From Pseudomonadota bacterium (GTDB taxonomy: Bacteria; Pseudomonadota; Alphaproteobacteria; Reyranellales; Reyranellaceae), in contig JAFEBU010000013.1 in the NCBI GenBank assembly GCA_018242505.1, positions 1-64,000 on the forward strand: a DNA stretch of 64,000 nucleotides, written 5' to 3'. The notes beneath the pieces were generated by a model, which was not told the DNA's origin, did no database searches, and saw only the letters and a program-made list of their open reading frames with translations. A program made the translations under genes and the position numbers. Each line of letters opens with the position of its first letter. Position 1 is the stretch's first letter. Positions 1 through 7,803 of this stretch are shown piece by piece.

Positions 1-1
1 C

Positions 2-124
2 ATCGAGCGCCTCTTCTGCCGCCTCAAGGACTGGCGACGCATCGCCACCAGATACGACCGACACGCCAGAAACTACCTCGCTGCCATCGCTCTCGTCGCA
101 ATCGTCGCCGAGTGGAGTAAATGA
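2..124 (+). pseudogene. IS5-family transposase, C-terminal fragment
   Basis: The last 40 codons of an IS5-type DDE transposase enter from the left edge. The stretch IERLFCRLKDWRRIATRYDR carries the catalytic Glu followed seven residues later by the conserved Lys (E-x6-K), and ends in the usual TRYDR-ARNYL-AIALVAIVAEW tail before TGA. The rest lies outside the window, so whether the element is intact cannot be judged. Confidence 0.75.
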
Positions 125-265
125 GGCCCCAACCTAGGCCGACCTTCTCCAGGTCTGCGAACGTCCAGAAGGGCAGCGACACTTTCAAGCGGGAGTGCCC
201 AAAAGATTGGGCGGGCCTTGCGACCTGCCCGAGGCTAGGGAGGGAGTTACTAAATGAACGCCACG

Positions 266-679
266 CTACGCCGCAAGATGCTCATTGATGTGGTCAAGGT
301 CGTCGTCCCACTCGATCCCGATGCCCGGGAGCTGCGGGTAGCCGTCGTCCTCTAGCGGCATAAGCTCAACGCGCTCGATCAGGTCTGCGCCGTCGTCATC
401 TTCGCGGAGCCGCTCGCCGAAGTGGTATTGCATGTAGATGCGCCGGCCATCGCGCAGAGCGACGACATAGCCGCAAGATGTCCAATCGCCGTCGTCGCTC
501 AACTCCCACACGGCCTCGACGCGTTTCATGTCCGAGCGGCCGAAGCCGTCGGCTCGGCCGGCGGCGAGGGCGAGAGAGCGGGAGAAAAAGAGAAGGCTGG
601 GCCGCGAGGAATAGCCGAAGTTCTCATTGCTCGCGGCAGGATATGCAGCGGCGTCGGTGACAAGAGCGGCGTTGGTCAT
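266..679 (-). CDS. Hypothetical protein, 137 aa
   Basis: An ATG at 679 is preceded by a strong Shine-Dalgarno (GGAGGT, 6 bases away), which supports a real gene. The middle of the protein (about residues 50-95: ELSDDGDWTSCGYVV, GRRIYMQYHFGE) looks like a compact beta-rich domain. The C-terminal third is strongly acidic (REDDDGADL, EWDDDLDHINEHLAA). No signal peptide or membrane segment is seen. It sits between two IS5 remnants, so it is probably cargo of a mobile or plasmid-like segment. I do not recognise the family. Confidence 0.6.
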   Translation of the reverse strand: MTNAALVTDAAAYPAASNENFGYSSRPSLLFFSRSLALAAGRADGFGRSDMKRVEAVWELSDDGDWTSCGYVVALRDGRRIYMQYHFGERLREDDDGADLIERVELMPLEDDGYPQLPGIGIEWDDDLDHINEHLAA

Positions 680-974
680 AGGCTACCTCCGGGGCTGGGA
701 GGCTGGACTTATACGCCGGTCGAGTGATAAGAACGATAACAGAACATACTTTGTGGATAATTTAACACAGAAAATTAAACATTCAATATAATCAATGATT
801 TAATGGGGGCACTCTAGTTAGCCGATCTTGCATAACTCAAAGGCGACGAAGGGCCCCAAGATGCGCTGAGCTTGTGTGGTGCCAAGCCCTTTAGGTGCGG
901 CAGGGAGAGTTCCTATTCCGGGTCCGAGTGCATGTCGTGGGTGATGCCAGTTGACGTTTAAGCTAGTGAGCCTG
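680..974. other. AT-rich spacer with no gene
   Basis: About 70 bases around 738-808 are markedly AT-rich against a GC-rich background. They lie upstream of the minus-strand hypothetical gene and probably hold its promoter. I see no coding region here; the short frames lack ribosome binding sites. Confidence 0.4.
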
Positions 975-1202
975 TGACCGCGCAGACGAAGCCTGCAGCT
1001 CGTGACGCTCCGCGCATTTGTGTGCCGCATGCGCAACGAGCATCGAGAGCACGACGCCACCACCTACAAACACCGCAACCGCATCGAGTGCTGCTTCAAC
1101 CGCCTCAAGCACTTCCGCCGCTTCGCCACGCGCTACGACCGACGGGCCATTCACTTCCGCGGCTTCGCACTCATCGCCGCCGCCATGAGCTGGCTGCGAT
1201 GA
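975..1202 (+). pseudogene. IS5-family transposase, C-terminal remnant
   Basis: The frame ending at the TGA at 1200-1202 reads YKHRNRIECCFNRLKHFRRF-ATRYDRRA, the IS5 Y-x2-R-x3-E-x6-K signature with catalytic Glu and the following Lys, then a typical C-terminus (FALIAAAMSWLR). Only about 70 codons remain and no proper start exists (the nearest is a GTG at 1002). It differs clearly from the fragment at 2-124, so it comes from another IS5 member. Confidence 0.75.
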
Positions 1203-1420
1203 TTGTCGATCCGGCCTAGGGCGATGACCTCGACGCCATTACACGGCCGTCTTTCCGGACACCCTCCCAGCGGGTTTCTAATGGCCTTGGCGGGGTCATC
1301 CCGACGTCAAGGCTGGCCGCTCGCCAGGACGGAGTTGGCCCGATGCATCGGCGTCGTCTCGGGCCTTCTATTGTTGGCGTATCCAGGTGCTGGTGAAGGA
1401 CGCGTCGCCTGACGCCGACT

Positions 1421-1726
1421 CTAGCGACGCCACCTCTTTGCCGGCGGCAGCCCGTCATAGACATCCACGTGAGCGGCGTTGTTCGGTGCGCTCTGCCGCT
1501 TGCCGCTGAAGCGGATCGCAAGCACGTGGCCATCATCGGTGCGCAGACTGAGGTCCCTCCGGCCGAAGGCGTTGCTGAGAGCATCCGCATCCATGCGAAT
1601 CTCGCCGGAGGCCACCACCTGGTCCGGCCGCGGGGCGTAGCCGTCAAACTCGTAGTCGACGCGCCCCATCGCCTCGCCGCTGCTTTCCAATGTGCCAGTG
1701 CCGCGCAGGGCTCCGAGATACCGCAT
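1421..1726 (-). CDS. Small conserved-looking protein, 101 aa
   Basis: The ATG at 1726 has a good Shine-Dalgarno (GGGAGG, 6 bases upstream). The protein begins MRYLGALRGTGTLES and alternates short hydrophobic strands with glycine/aspartate turns (DYEFDGYAPRPDQVVASGEI, DDGHVLAIRFSGKR), as in a small beta-barrel. No signal peptide, membrane segment or Cys pair is present. Such short proteins are common in Bradyrhizobium-like genomes, from memory rather than a search. Function unknown. Confidence 0.6.
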   Translation of the reverse strand: MRYLGALRGTGTLESSGEAMGRVDYEFDGYAPRPDQVVASGEIRMDADALSNAFGRRDLSLRTDDGHVLAIRFSGKRQSAPNNAAHVDVYDGLPPAKRWRR

Positions 1727-1952
1727 CTGCAGCCTCCCGTCGTCAACCGAGCGTGTTCGATCGGGCGTTGGCCGTGAACAGTGCGGCCAGCGAAAGCGGG
1801 AACGGGACAGGGAGGACGAGCCGCTTCTTCATGCGTGCATCTCCAAGGTCAGGGTGGGAGCGCACGCCTCTCTCAGCCGCCGCAGCCAGGATGCAACGCG
1901 ACGGTAAGTGAAGCTTTACACCCTGCGGCCGGCGGCGTCGACGACACTCGCC

Positions 1953-3005
1953 TCAGGAGGCGTCACAGAAGCGGACGAGTCGGCCGCGTGCCTCGTCCCA
2001 TAACGTGAGCCATGGCGCGCGAAGCCCGCCCCTGAGGCCGAGCGGGCGCGTCGGGCGCAGGGCCTGCACCGCCTCGTGTGCTCCGCGCAGCCGATAATTG
2101 GGCACGCGCGGGTTGAGATGATGAATGTGATGGAAGCCGATATTGCCGGTGAGCCAGTGCAGTGCACACGGCAGACTGAACCATGACGAGCCTTGCAATG
2201 CCGCGTCGACGAAGCTCCACTCGCCGCCCTTTGTCCAGTGCGACGCCTCAAAGCGGTGCTGCAGGGTGAACAGCCAGACACCCACGATCGAGGCCACCAC
2301 CATGATCGGCAGGTGTACGAGCAGGACCTGCCGCCAGCCCAGCAGCGCTGCCAGCGTACCGAACAGCACCACGAGAGCCGCATTGGTCATGTGGACGGAG
2401 TTGCGTTCGCGGATCCAGCTCCGCGGCGTGTCGAACGGCAGGCGATAGAGCAGGACAAACACCAGGGGCGGCAGCAGCACGTGGGCGATCAGTGGATGAC
2501 GTGGCAGCCGGTAGAGGAAGCGCTGCCATGGCGAGCGCGCCAGATACTCGCGCATCGTGAGGCAGGCGGAATAGATGTCGGCGCCGGCGCCGCGCTCGAG
2601 ATTGTTCCAGTACGCGTGATGGAGCCCGTGCTGGCGGCCCCAGTTGGCGTAGGGTGTCAGCGTCGCGATGCTGCACAGCCGCCCGACGATGGTGTTGGCG
2701 CGCCGCGAGGCGAAGAATGAGCCGTGGCCGCAATCGTGCTGGACGATGAACACGCGTACCAGCATCGCGCCAGTTGGCAGCGCCAGTGCCAGCGTGAGCA
2801 GATAGGAGATTGGATAGGCGAGGTACATTGCTGCGCAGCCGGCGACAAAGGGACCGAACGAGGTCAGAAGCTGCAGCAACCCCGCACCCGTAATCGGATG
2901 GGCGAAGGCGGCGGCCGCCTGCCGCAGGTCTGCGTCGGTGGCATCCGGGGACCTAGCCTCCGGGCAGCAGACATCCGAGCCCGCAGGCTCACGTGCGGGG
3001 CTCAT
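1953..3005 (-). CDS. Membrane fatty acid desaturase (350 aa)
   Basis: Integral-membrane di-iron desaturase that would introduce a double bond into acyl chains of membrane lipids, of the delta-12/omega-6 type by general similarity. All three histidine boxes are present: HDCGH (residues 90-94), HGLHH (126-130) and HHIHH (292-296). Hydrophobic segments at about 45-80, 175-190 and 205-250 fit four membrane spans. The frame stays open to 3491, but the ATG at 3005 is the likely start because AAGGA lies 7 bases upstream and homologues are about 340-360 aa. It is divergent from cspA; a cold-response link between the two is plausible but unproven. The regiospecificity cannot be read from the sequence. 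Confidence 0.88.
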   Translation of the reverse strand: MSPAREPAGSDVCCPEARSPDATDADLRQAAAAFAHPITGAGLLQLLTSFGPFVAGCAAMYLAYPISYLLTLALALPTGAMLVRVFIVQHDCGHGSFFASRRANTIVGRLCSIATLTPYANWGRQHGLHHAYWNNLERGAGADIYSACLTMREYLARSPWQRFLYRLPRHPLIAHVLLPPLVFVLLYRLPFDTPRSWIRERNSVHMTNAALVVLFGTLAALLGWRQVLLVHLPIMVVASIVGVWLFTLQHRFEASHWTKGGEWSFVDAALQGSSWFSLPCALHWLTGNIGFHHIHHLNPRVPNYRLRGAHEAVQALRPTRPLGLRGGLRAPWLTLWDEARGRLVRFCDAS

Positions 3006-3248
3006 GGATGATCCTTTTGCGATGGAAGTGATGATCCTACATGGGCCTTCACGTCGGATTGCACAATCGCAACTTGCAATCCTGCCGCGAAGCGCCCATA
3101 CGGGCGGCGTCGATACACGGACTGTTGATTTGGCCGCGCCTTGTGAGTTGGCGCCCTGTAGTCGACTTTGAGCCCGAAGAAAATGCGAATTCGACGGCCC
3201 GCCCCACTTGGGCGAGTCAGCATGTCTATGTTGTGAAAGGCTATTCCC

Positions 3249-3461
3249 ATGGCGACGGGAACTGTGAAGTGGTTCAATGCCACCAAGGGCTTCGGTTTCA
3301 TCCAGCCGGATGACGGCGGCAAGGACGCCTTCGTCCATATCAGCGCGGTCGAGCGTGCCGGCATCGATCACCTGGGCGAGGGCCAGAAGGTCGAGTACGA
3401 GGTCGTTGCCGATCGCCGTACCGGCAAGGCCTCGGCAGAGAACCTGAAGAAGATCGGCTGA
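3249..3461 (+). CDS. cspA: Cold shock protein, CspA family (70 aa)
   Basis: Single cold-shock domain of 70 residues, the normal alphaproteobacterial length. It binds single-stranded RNA/DNA and melts RNA structure in the cytoplasm. RNP1 is KGFGFI (13-18) and RNP2 is FVHIS (28-32); the start [14 protein letters not shown] is typical. The ATG follows GAAAGG at a suitable distance. The roughly 240-base gap to the divergent desaturase leaves room for a long 5' leader, common for cold-shock genes, though I see no defined cold box. Very confident of the family; cspA is one of several possible paralogue names. Confidence 0.95.
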   Translation: MATGTVKWFNATKGFGFIQPDDGGKDAFVHISAVERAGIDHLGEGQKVEYEVVADRRTGKASAENLKKIG

Positions 3462-3766
3462 GTCGCCGTCTCCATTACCTGCGGCAGCCACGGATGTACT
3501 GGCGCTGCACTTCTGGAGATGCTCGCGACACTCCCTCAGCTGTTGTCACGGCAAAGCACGGCCTTCTGGCGGCGGCATTGCGCTTGATGAAGTCCATCGA
3601 TCGCCTCGCGATTTCCGCATCCATGGCGAATCCACTGTTCGATCGGCAAGGCGACCGTGGGTGCGAAACGGCCGGAAACCGTTGTCCTGAAGCCCTCGCC
3701 CTAGCACGCGGGAAGCCTCGCGCCGCAACATCGTGGACGTTCGACCGTTCCTTTTAGAAGGGAGGG
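3462..3766. other. Gap with no supported gene
   Basis: Short open frames exist on both strands (3494-3757 and 3546-3788), but they overlap each other, lack ribosome binding sites and do not read like protein. I see no terminator hairpin or repeat. Confidence 0.4.
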
Positions 3767-3964
3767 ATGGCCGCGATATCACACGCACTTGATCTTAAGC
3801 GTCAGATACATGCCGCCAAAGACGAGGCCCGACGAGCCAGGCGACTCGCGAGCGCCCTTACACGGGAAGAAGATCGAGGGCGCCTGGTCCGGTATGCCGA
3901 GGGGCAGGAGAAGCTTGCCGCCGCGGTGCATATGCAATCGATGCGGCCCCCAAACCAGGAGTGA
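3767..3964 (+). CDS. Small helical hypothetical protein, 65 aa
   Basis: The ATG is preceded by AGAAGGGAGGG, an extended Shine-Dalgarno. The protein is predicted almost wholly helical and rich in Arg/Ala/Glu (KDEARRARRLASALTREEDR), resembling the short coiled-coil-like proteins frequent in rhizobial genomes. No known domain, signal peptide or Cys. It stands alone on the plus strand downstream of cspA. Function unknown. Confidence 0.5.
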   Translation: MAAISHALDLKRQIHAAKDEARRARRLASALTREEDRGRLVRYAEGQEKLAAAVHMQSMRPPNQE

Positions 3965-4037
3965 TAACTTGAGTCCATGAGGTTGAGCCATCCTGGATCG
4001 CCGTCGGAACTCTGCCGTTTGTGGCGCGTTACCCAGG

Positions 4038-4280
4038 ATGGGCTTGCCTCCATCAGCGCACCTGTCCGACACTCAAGGCGCTCTGCTTGACGAGCTGGAG
4101 TTGCTCGCGCGATCCGATTTCGATGGTGTGCTCATCCGCGACATTCAATTGAGGCTTTCGGCCCGCGGCTTCGGTGAATACCGAGTGCAGCAGGCTCTGG
4201 TGGCACTTTTGCGCAGTGCCCACACTGCCCTGAAGGGCGGGAACCGCATCATCCCAACCCCAAAGAAAGCACGATTGTAA
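4038..4280 (+). CDS. Hypothetical protein, 80 aa
   Basis: The reading frame from ATG 4038 gives a helical protein (TQGALLDELELLARSDFD, IRDIQLRLSARGFGEYRVQQ) that could form a small winged-helix-like fold. The ribosome binding site is weak (AGG just before the ATG), so the start is uncertain. It lies 73 bases after the 65-aa gene and may be cotranscribed. I do not recognise it. Confidence 0.4.
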   Translation: MGLPPSAHLSDTQGALLDELELLARSDFDGVLIRDIQLRLSARGFGEYRVQQALVALLRSAHTALKGGNRIIPTPKKARL

Positions 4281-4736
4281 GCACCACACGAAGGGTGCAC
4301 CGCTTTTGCCACTGCCAGCGGCCACACCGAGGTTCAGGCTTGCGCCATCGTCGGCTGACAGCCATCGGGCGCCGACGGCTGAGAGACCGCGGCATCGAAG
4401 TCAAGAATGTCCCGCGCTCCCGCCTGCAACGGGAGCTTTCGCATGGACGACCGATTGCGTTCGAATCGCACTGAGACCTGCAATCGAGACGACCTGAACT
4501 TGAGGCGTCCGGAGGGACTCGGTGGCGATGCCAACGTCCCTCCCGAAGGGCGCCCCATCACCCAGCTCGAAGTCCGCCTTAGATGTTTGATCCCAGGGTT
4601 TGATGGAGCATTGTTTTCCAGCGAATGGAAGGATGCGCTATGGGCCAGGTTCTGGGATCCAAAATAACTTCTGAGCGCTAGCTAAAAGTCACAGCTCCGA
4701 AACTACCAGAAGCGCCCTCTGACCCGAGGAAACTGG
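4281..4736. other. Intergenic stretch, no gene supported
   Basis: Frames such as 4407-4667 (+) and 4334-4561 (-) are short, overlap one another and lack ribosome binding sites. The segment leads into the operator region of the exporter gene. No hairpin or repeat is evident apart from the palindrome annotated next. Confidence 0.35.
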
Positions 4737-4748
4737 GCAATTAGTTGC
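4737..4748. promoter_or_regulatory. Palindromic operator GCAATTAGTTGC upstream of the TauE-like gene
   Basis: This is one of four close copies of a 12-base palindrome (consensus GCAAYTAATTGC) placed in front of transcription units of the 4.7-17.7 kb island; it equals the reverse complement of the copy at 17611-17622. A degraded copy, GCAACTAATGCG, follows at 4771-4782, 34 bases on, about three helical turns. The likely ligand is the CRP/FNR-type regulator encoded at 5700-6464 (inference). Confidence 0.65.
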
Positions 4749-4800
4749 TCGTCAGTGAAGTGGAGCGTCGGCAACTAATGCGGAAACGACCGAGTTAGGA

Positions 4801-5541
4801 TTGCTCGACCCTCTTCTGATAGTCCTAAGCTTCCTCGTCGCGGTCCTTGTGGGCAGCACGGGCATTGGCGGGTTGCTGCTCGCGCCGACGATCAGCCTCT
4901 ACTCTGGTGTACCGATCCAGGTGGCTTTGCCGGCAAGCATGGTGGCATTGCTGCTTTCGGGTGTCGTTGGAACCCTTATCTTCGGGGGCAAGGGCTCTAT
5001 TGTTTGGCCGCACGCTTTGCCTCTGGCGATTGGCGCCGCACCTGGGGCCTTTCTGGGGTCCTTTGCCTTGTCGCGGATGCCGTCGAATGCGGCCCAACTC
5101 GTTATTGCAATCTTGGCAGTCCTTTCAGGCATCCATTCGATGCGAAACTTGCGTCGGCCTGCAACAGATTCGAGATTCCTCGGCGTAAAGGTCCTAGTCG
5201 GGACTGGGCTTGTAACGGGGTTCCTGTCGGCCTTGACCGGATCGTCGGGCCCCCTCGTTTTGCTGCCGATCCTTCTATTCATGAATGCGAACATGATAGA
5301 GGCTCTCGGATTGGCGCAGATGATCCAAATACCGATTGGTCTCTTCGCCACGGTCGGATACCTCGCCTTTGGCCGGATCGACCTGACGCTGGCCGCCTCG
5401 ACTAGTATCGCGGTCGTTGCTGGTGCAACCGTCGGCGCACTGGGTGTACATAGCTTCCCGATCGGGCTCTTGAGAGTGATTGGCGCACTCACTCTGATCT
5501 CGGCCGGTGTGTACTACATAGTGATGATCAGGGTGTCCTGA
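4801..5541 (+). CDS. TauE/SafE-family anion exporter (246 aa)
   Basis: Polytopic membrane protein of the sulfite-exporter TauE/SafE family, which moves organic or sulfur anions across the inner membrane. The N-terminal LVGSTGIGGLLLAPTI motif and the internal repeat FLSALTGSSGPLVLLPILLF (residues about 140-160) are the two family repeats; seven or eight hydrophobic segments are visible. The start is TTG 4801, since the nearest ATG (4778) is out of frame. It is first in a plus-strand group with the regulator and hydrolases, behind the shared palindrome. The exported compound could be a by-product of the island's pathway, but nothing in the sequence names it. Confidence 0.85.
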   Translation: MLDPLLIVLSFLVAVLVGSTGIGGLLLAPTISLYSGVPIQVALPASMVALLLSGVVGTLIFGGKGSIVWPHALPLAIGAAPGAFLGSFALSRMPSNAAQLVIAILAVLSGIHSMRNLRRPATDSRFLGVKVLVGTGLVTGFLSALTGSSGPLVLLPILLFMNANMIEALGLAQMIQIPIGLFATVGYLAFGRIDLTLAASTSIAVVAGATVGALGVHSFPIGLLRVIGALTLISAGVYYIVMIRVS

Positions 5542-5699
5542 GCGCTAGCCATGTCCCGGCGCAGCCCCGCTTCCGCAGCATAATTCTCACACGAAGGAAT
5601 GGATATTCTTTGGCAACGGTCAAGCGGACCCGCCGAGGCGCGGTTTGAGTGTCATTTCAAATCTCTATAGTCTGGCCTATGTCGGGCAGAGGGAAGCGA

Positions 5700-6464
5700 A
5701 TGAAATTCGATCAGCGAGGAAGGGACGAAATCCGCGTCGCGAACGTCGATGTCCGAACTAGCGACCGTGCCTTGTATATTACCGAGTCGCTCGTCGAAGT
5801 TCAGGAGAATCCCGACTTTCTCGGCCACCTCAAGACGGCCGACAGGTTGAAAGTTGTTGGACGTGCCATTCAGCGAACCTACGCGCCCGGCATGGCCTTC
5901 TTCCGGCAAGGCGAGCAGCACGATGGGATTTACGTCATCGAGTCAGGTCTAGTTCGCTCGTTTTACACATCGCCCTCTGGACGCGAGATCACGTTAGCTT
6001 ACTGGACTCCAGGGCACTTTGTCGGGGGACCCCAAATCTTCAGGGGCGGCGAACACATGTGGTCCTCAATTGCGGTCGAGGCGAGTCGCGCTCTCTGGCT
6101 GCCCGGCCAAGAGCTCTCATCGTTGATCCGGGATATTCCCGACCTTGCCCTCGGCCTAATCGAGGGTCTCGTTCACAAAGGCAAGTGCTACTCGGCGCTT
6201 TTGCAGTTTCTCGGCACGCGGCCGATGAGTAAGCGCCTCGCCCACCTCATCCTGACGCTTGCCGAACACTATGGCGCGTCCATCGACGGAAACATCATTA
6301 TCACTCGGAAATACACACACGAGCAACTCGCCAGCATGATCGGAGCAACGAGGCAATGGGTGTCGATTACGCTGGAACGAATGGAAAAGGACGGGCTCAT
6401 CAACCAGCGCGACGGTGTTTTCCTAGTGACGGATCGCTCCCGCCTGCTCGAATATTCGCTGTGA
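5700..6464 (+). CDS. CRP/FNR-type transcriptional regulator (254 aa)
   Basis: N-terminal cyclic-nucleotide-like effector domain (PGMAFFRQGEQHDGIYVIESG) and C-terminal FNR-type helix-turn-helix (THEQLASMIGATRQWVSITL, about residues 206-225). GTG 5649 and ATG 5679 are also in frame, but ATG 5700 has the best ribosome site (GAGGGAAG). There is no N-terminal Cys cluster, so it is not an oxygen-sensing FNR, and the cAMP phosphate-binding motif is not conserved. The recognition helix reads TRQWVSITL where CRP has SRETVGRIL: the Glu and second Arg are replaced. This fits a non-standard site such as the GCAAYTAATTGC palindromes around it. Effector unknown; probably the local regulator of the island. 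Confidence 0.85.
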   Translation: MKFDQRGRDEIRVANVDVRTSDRALYITESLVEVQENPDFLGHLKTADRLKVVGRAIQRTYAPGMAFFRQGEQHDGIYVIESGLVRSFYTSPSGREITLAYWTPGHFVGGPQIFRGGEHMWSSIAVEASRALWLPGQELSSLIRDIPDLALGLIEGLVHKGKCYSALLQFLGTRPMSKRLAHLILTLAEHYGASIDGNIIITRKYTHEQLASMIGATRQWVSITLERMEKDGLINQRDGVFLVTDRSRLLEYSL

Positions 6465-6497
6465 ACGTCCTAGTCCGCGGGCGTCAGCGCTGGCTTG

Positions 6498-6509
6498 GCA
6501 ATTAATTGC
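6498..6509. promoter_or_regulatory. Perfect palindrome GCAATTAATTGC upstream of the M20 gene
   Basis: A perfect 12-base palindrome 63 bases before the ATG of the M20 hydrolase and 33 bases after the regulator's stop. It is identical to the copy at 16051-16062. Its position between regulator and hydrolase suggests the two form separate transcription units, with the hydrolase promoter under the local regulator. Confidence 0.7.
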
Positions 6510-6572
6510 TGGATGCCCCAGCGCACCTCCGCTTCCCTAGTTCTTCTCGGGCGAGGCGCGAAGGGTAGCTGA

Positions 6573-7775
6573 ATGAATAATGATCGCGGGGCGAGCGAGC
6601 CGCTATTGTGCAAGATTGACGCAATGCATGACGAGATCGTCGCCATGCTGCAAAACCTCGTCAGAACGCCCAGCATCACGGGCGACGAGGCGCAGATTGC
6701 CAAGCTCGTCGCGAATTTCTGCCGTGGTCTAGGTCTCGACGTAAAGATCGTCGAAGCCGAAAGCAATCGGCCTAATATCATCGCGCACTGTGATAGTGGG
6801 CTGCCCGGCCCATCGCTGTTGCTAAACGATCACCTTGACATTGTCCCACCCGGACCGCTCGAGAACTGGTCGCATCCACCGTTCGCAGCGGAGATCGCCG
6901 ATGGGCGCGTCTACGGGCGCGGCACAATAGACACCAAGTCGGGTCTTACGACGATCCTCATGGCCACCAAGGCCATCCTCGAGGTCGGCATGCCGCTGCG
7001 TGGGACGCTTACTCTGGTCTTTAGCTGTGACGAGGAGGTCGGCGGTGAGAAGGGCATGCAATTCCTCTGTAAGCAAGGCCACATTCATGCAGACATGGCC
7101 GTCGTTGCCGAGCCAACGACCATGCAAGTGGAGATCGCGACTAAGGGTCGACTGAATATTGAAATCACGACTCGGGGTGTTGCCACTCATGGCGCTAGAC
7201 CGTGGCTTGGGCACAATGCGATCGAAGACATGATGGAGGTGATCGCTGGCCTGCGCCGCTTGGCGCAGAACCTGGAACTTCGCACTCATTCGCTGCTCGG
7301 TCGCGCTACACTCTCCATCGGCCGAATCGACGGTGGAACCGTCCCCAACATGGTCCCCAATAAGTGCGTCTTGGGGATCGATCGCCGAGTGTTGCCGACC
7401 GAGACGCCTGAGAATGCTGAAGCAGAGATCCAGGCCTTGCTAGACGATCTGAAGGCGCGCATTCCCGGCTTCGAGGCATCCATGAGGCGCATCGTCTGGT
7501 GGCCAGGCTACACTCTCGATGAACAAGACCCGATTGTGAACTTGACCTGCCGTGCCTTCGAGAAGGTAATGGGCAAGCGCCCCAACGTCGCCGGGAAGGA
7601 CGCGGGAACCGACGCGTCCTGGATCAACGTCTTATCGGGCATTCCGGTGGTGATGTTCAGCCCGGGCGACGGTCTGAAAGCGATGAATGCCGATGAAAAC
7701 GTCCGAATTGAAGATCTGATAGCTGCAACTAAGGTGATGGCTCAGATCATTCACGACGCCCTGGCCAAACACTAA
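6573..7775 (+). CDS. M20 family (ArgE/DapE-type) metallohydrolase, 400 aa
   Basis: Zinc amidohydrolase/deacylase of the ArgE/DapE/ACY1/CPG2 group, cytoplasmic, acting on N-acyl or N-carbamoyl amino acids. Metal and catalytic residues are visible: H87-x-D89 (NDHLDIVPPG), D120 in GRGTIDTKSG, and E154-E155 in SCDEEVGG. The dimerisation domain lies about 190-310 (THGARPW). Length is normal. It starts 63 bases after a GCAATTAATTGC operator and is followed by an amidohydrolase gene 28 bases on, so the pair is probably an operon. Substrate unknown; neighbours suggest an amide or ureido intermediate. Confidence 0.88.
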   Translation: MNNDRGASEPLLCKIDAMHDEIVAMLQNLVRTPSITGDEAQIAKLVANFCRGLGLDVKIVEAESNRPNIIAHCDSGLPGPSLLLNDHLDIVPPGPLENWSHPPFAAEIADGRVYGRGTIDTKSGLTTILMATKAILEVGMPLRGTLTLVFSCDEEVGGEKGMQFLCKQGHIHADMAVVAEPTTMQVEIATKGRLNIEITTRGVATHGARPWLGHNAIEDMMEVIAGLRRLAQNLELRTHSLLGRATLSIGRIDGGTVPNMVPNKCVLGIDRRVLPTETPENAEAEIQALLDDLKARIPGFEASMRRIVWWPGYTLDEQDPIVNLTCRAFEKVMGKRPNVAGKDAGTDASWINVLSGIPVVMFSPGDGLKAMNADENVRIEDLIAATKVMAQIIHDALAKH

Positions 7776-7803
7776 TGCAGCACGGCTTACTCCAGTGCCC
7801 CCA

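Noticed and set aside
1953..3491. 512-codon version of the desaturase
   Set aside because: The N-terminal 162 codons overlap cspA on the other strand and show no domain; ATG 3005 has a proper ribosome site.
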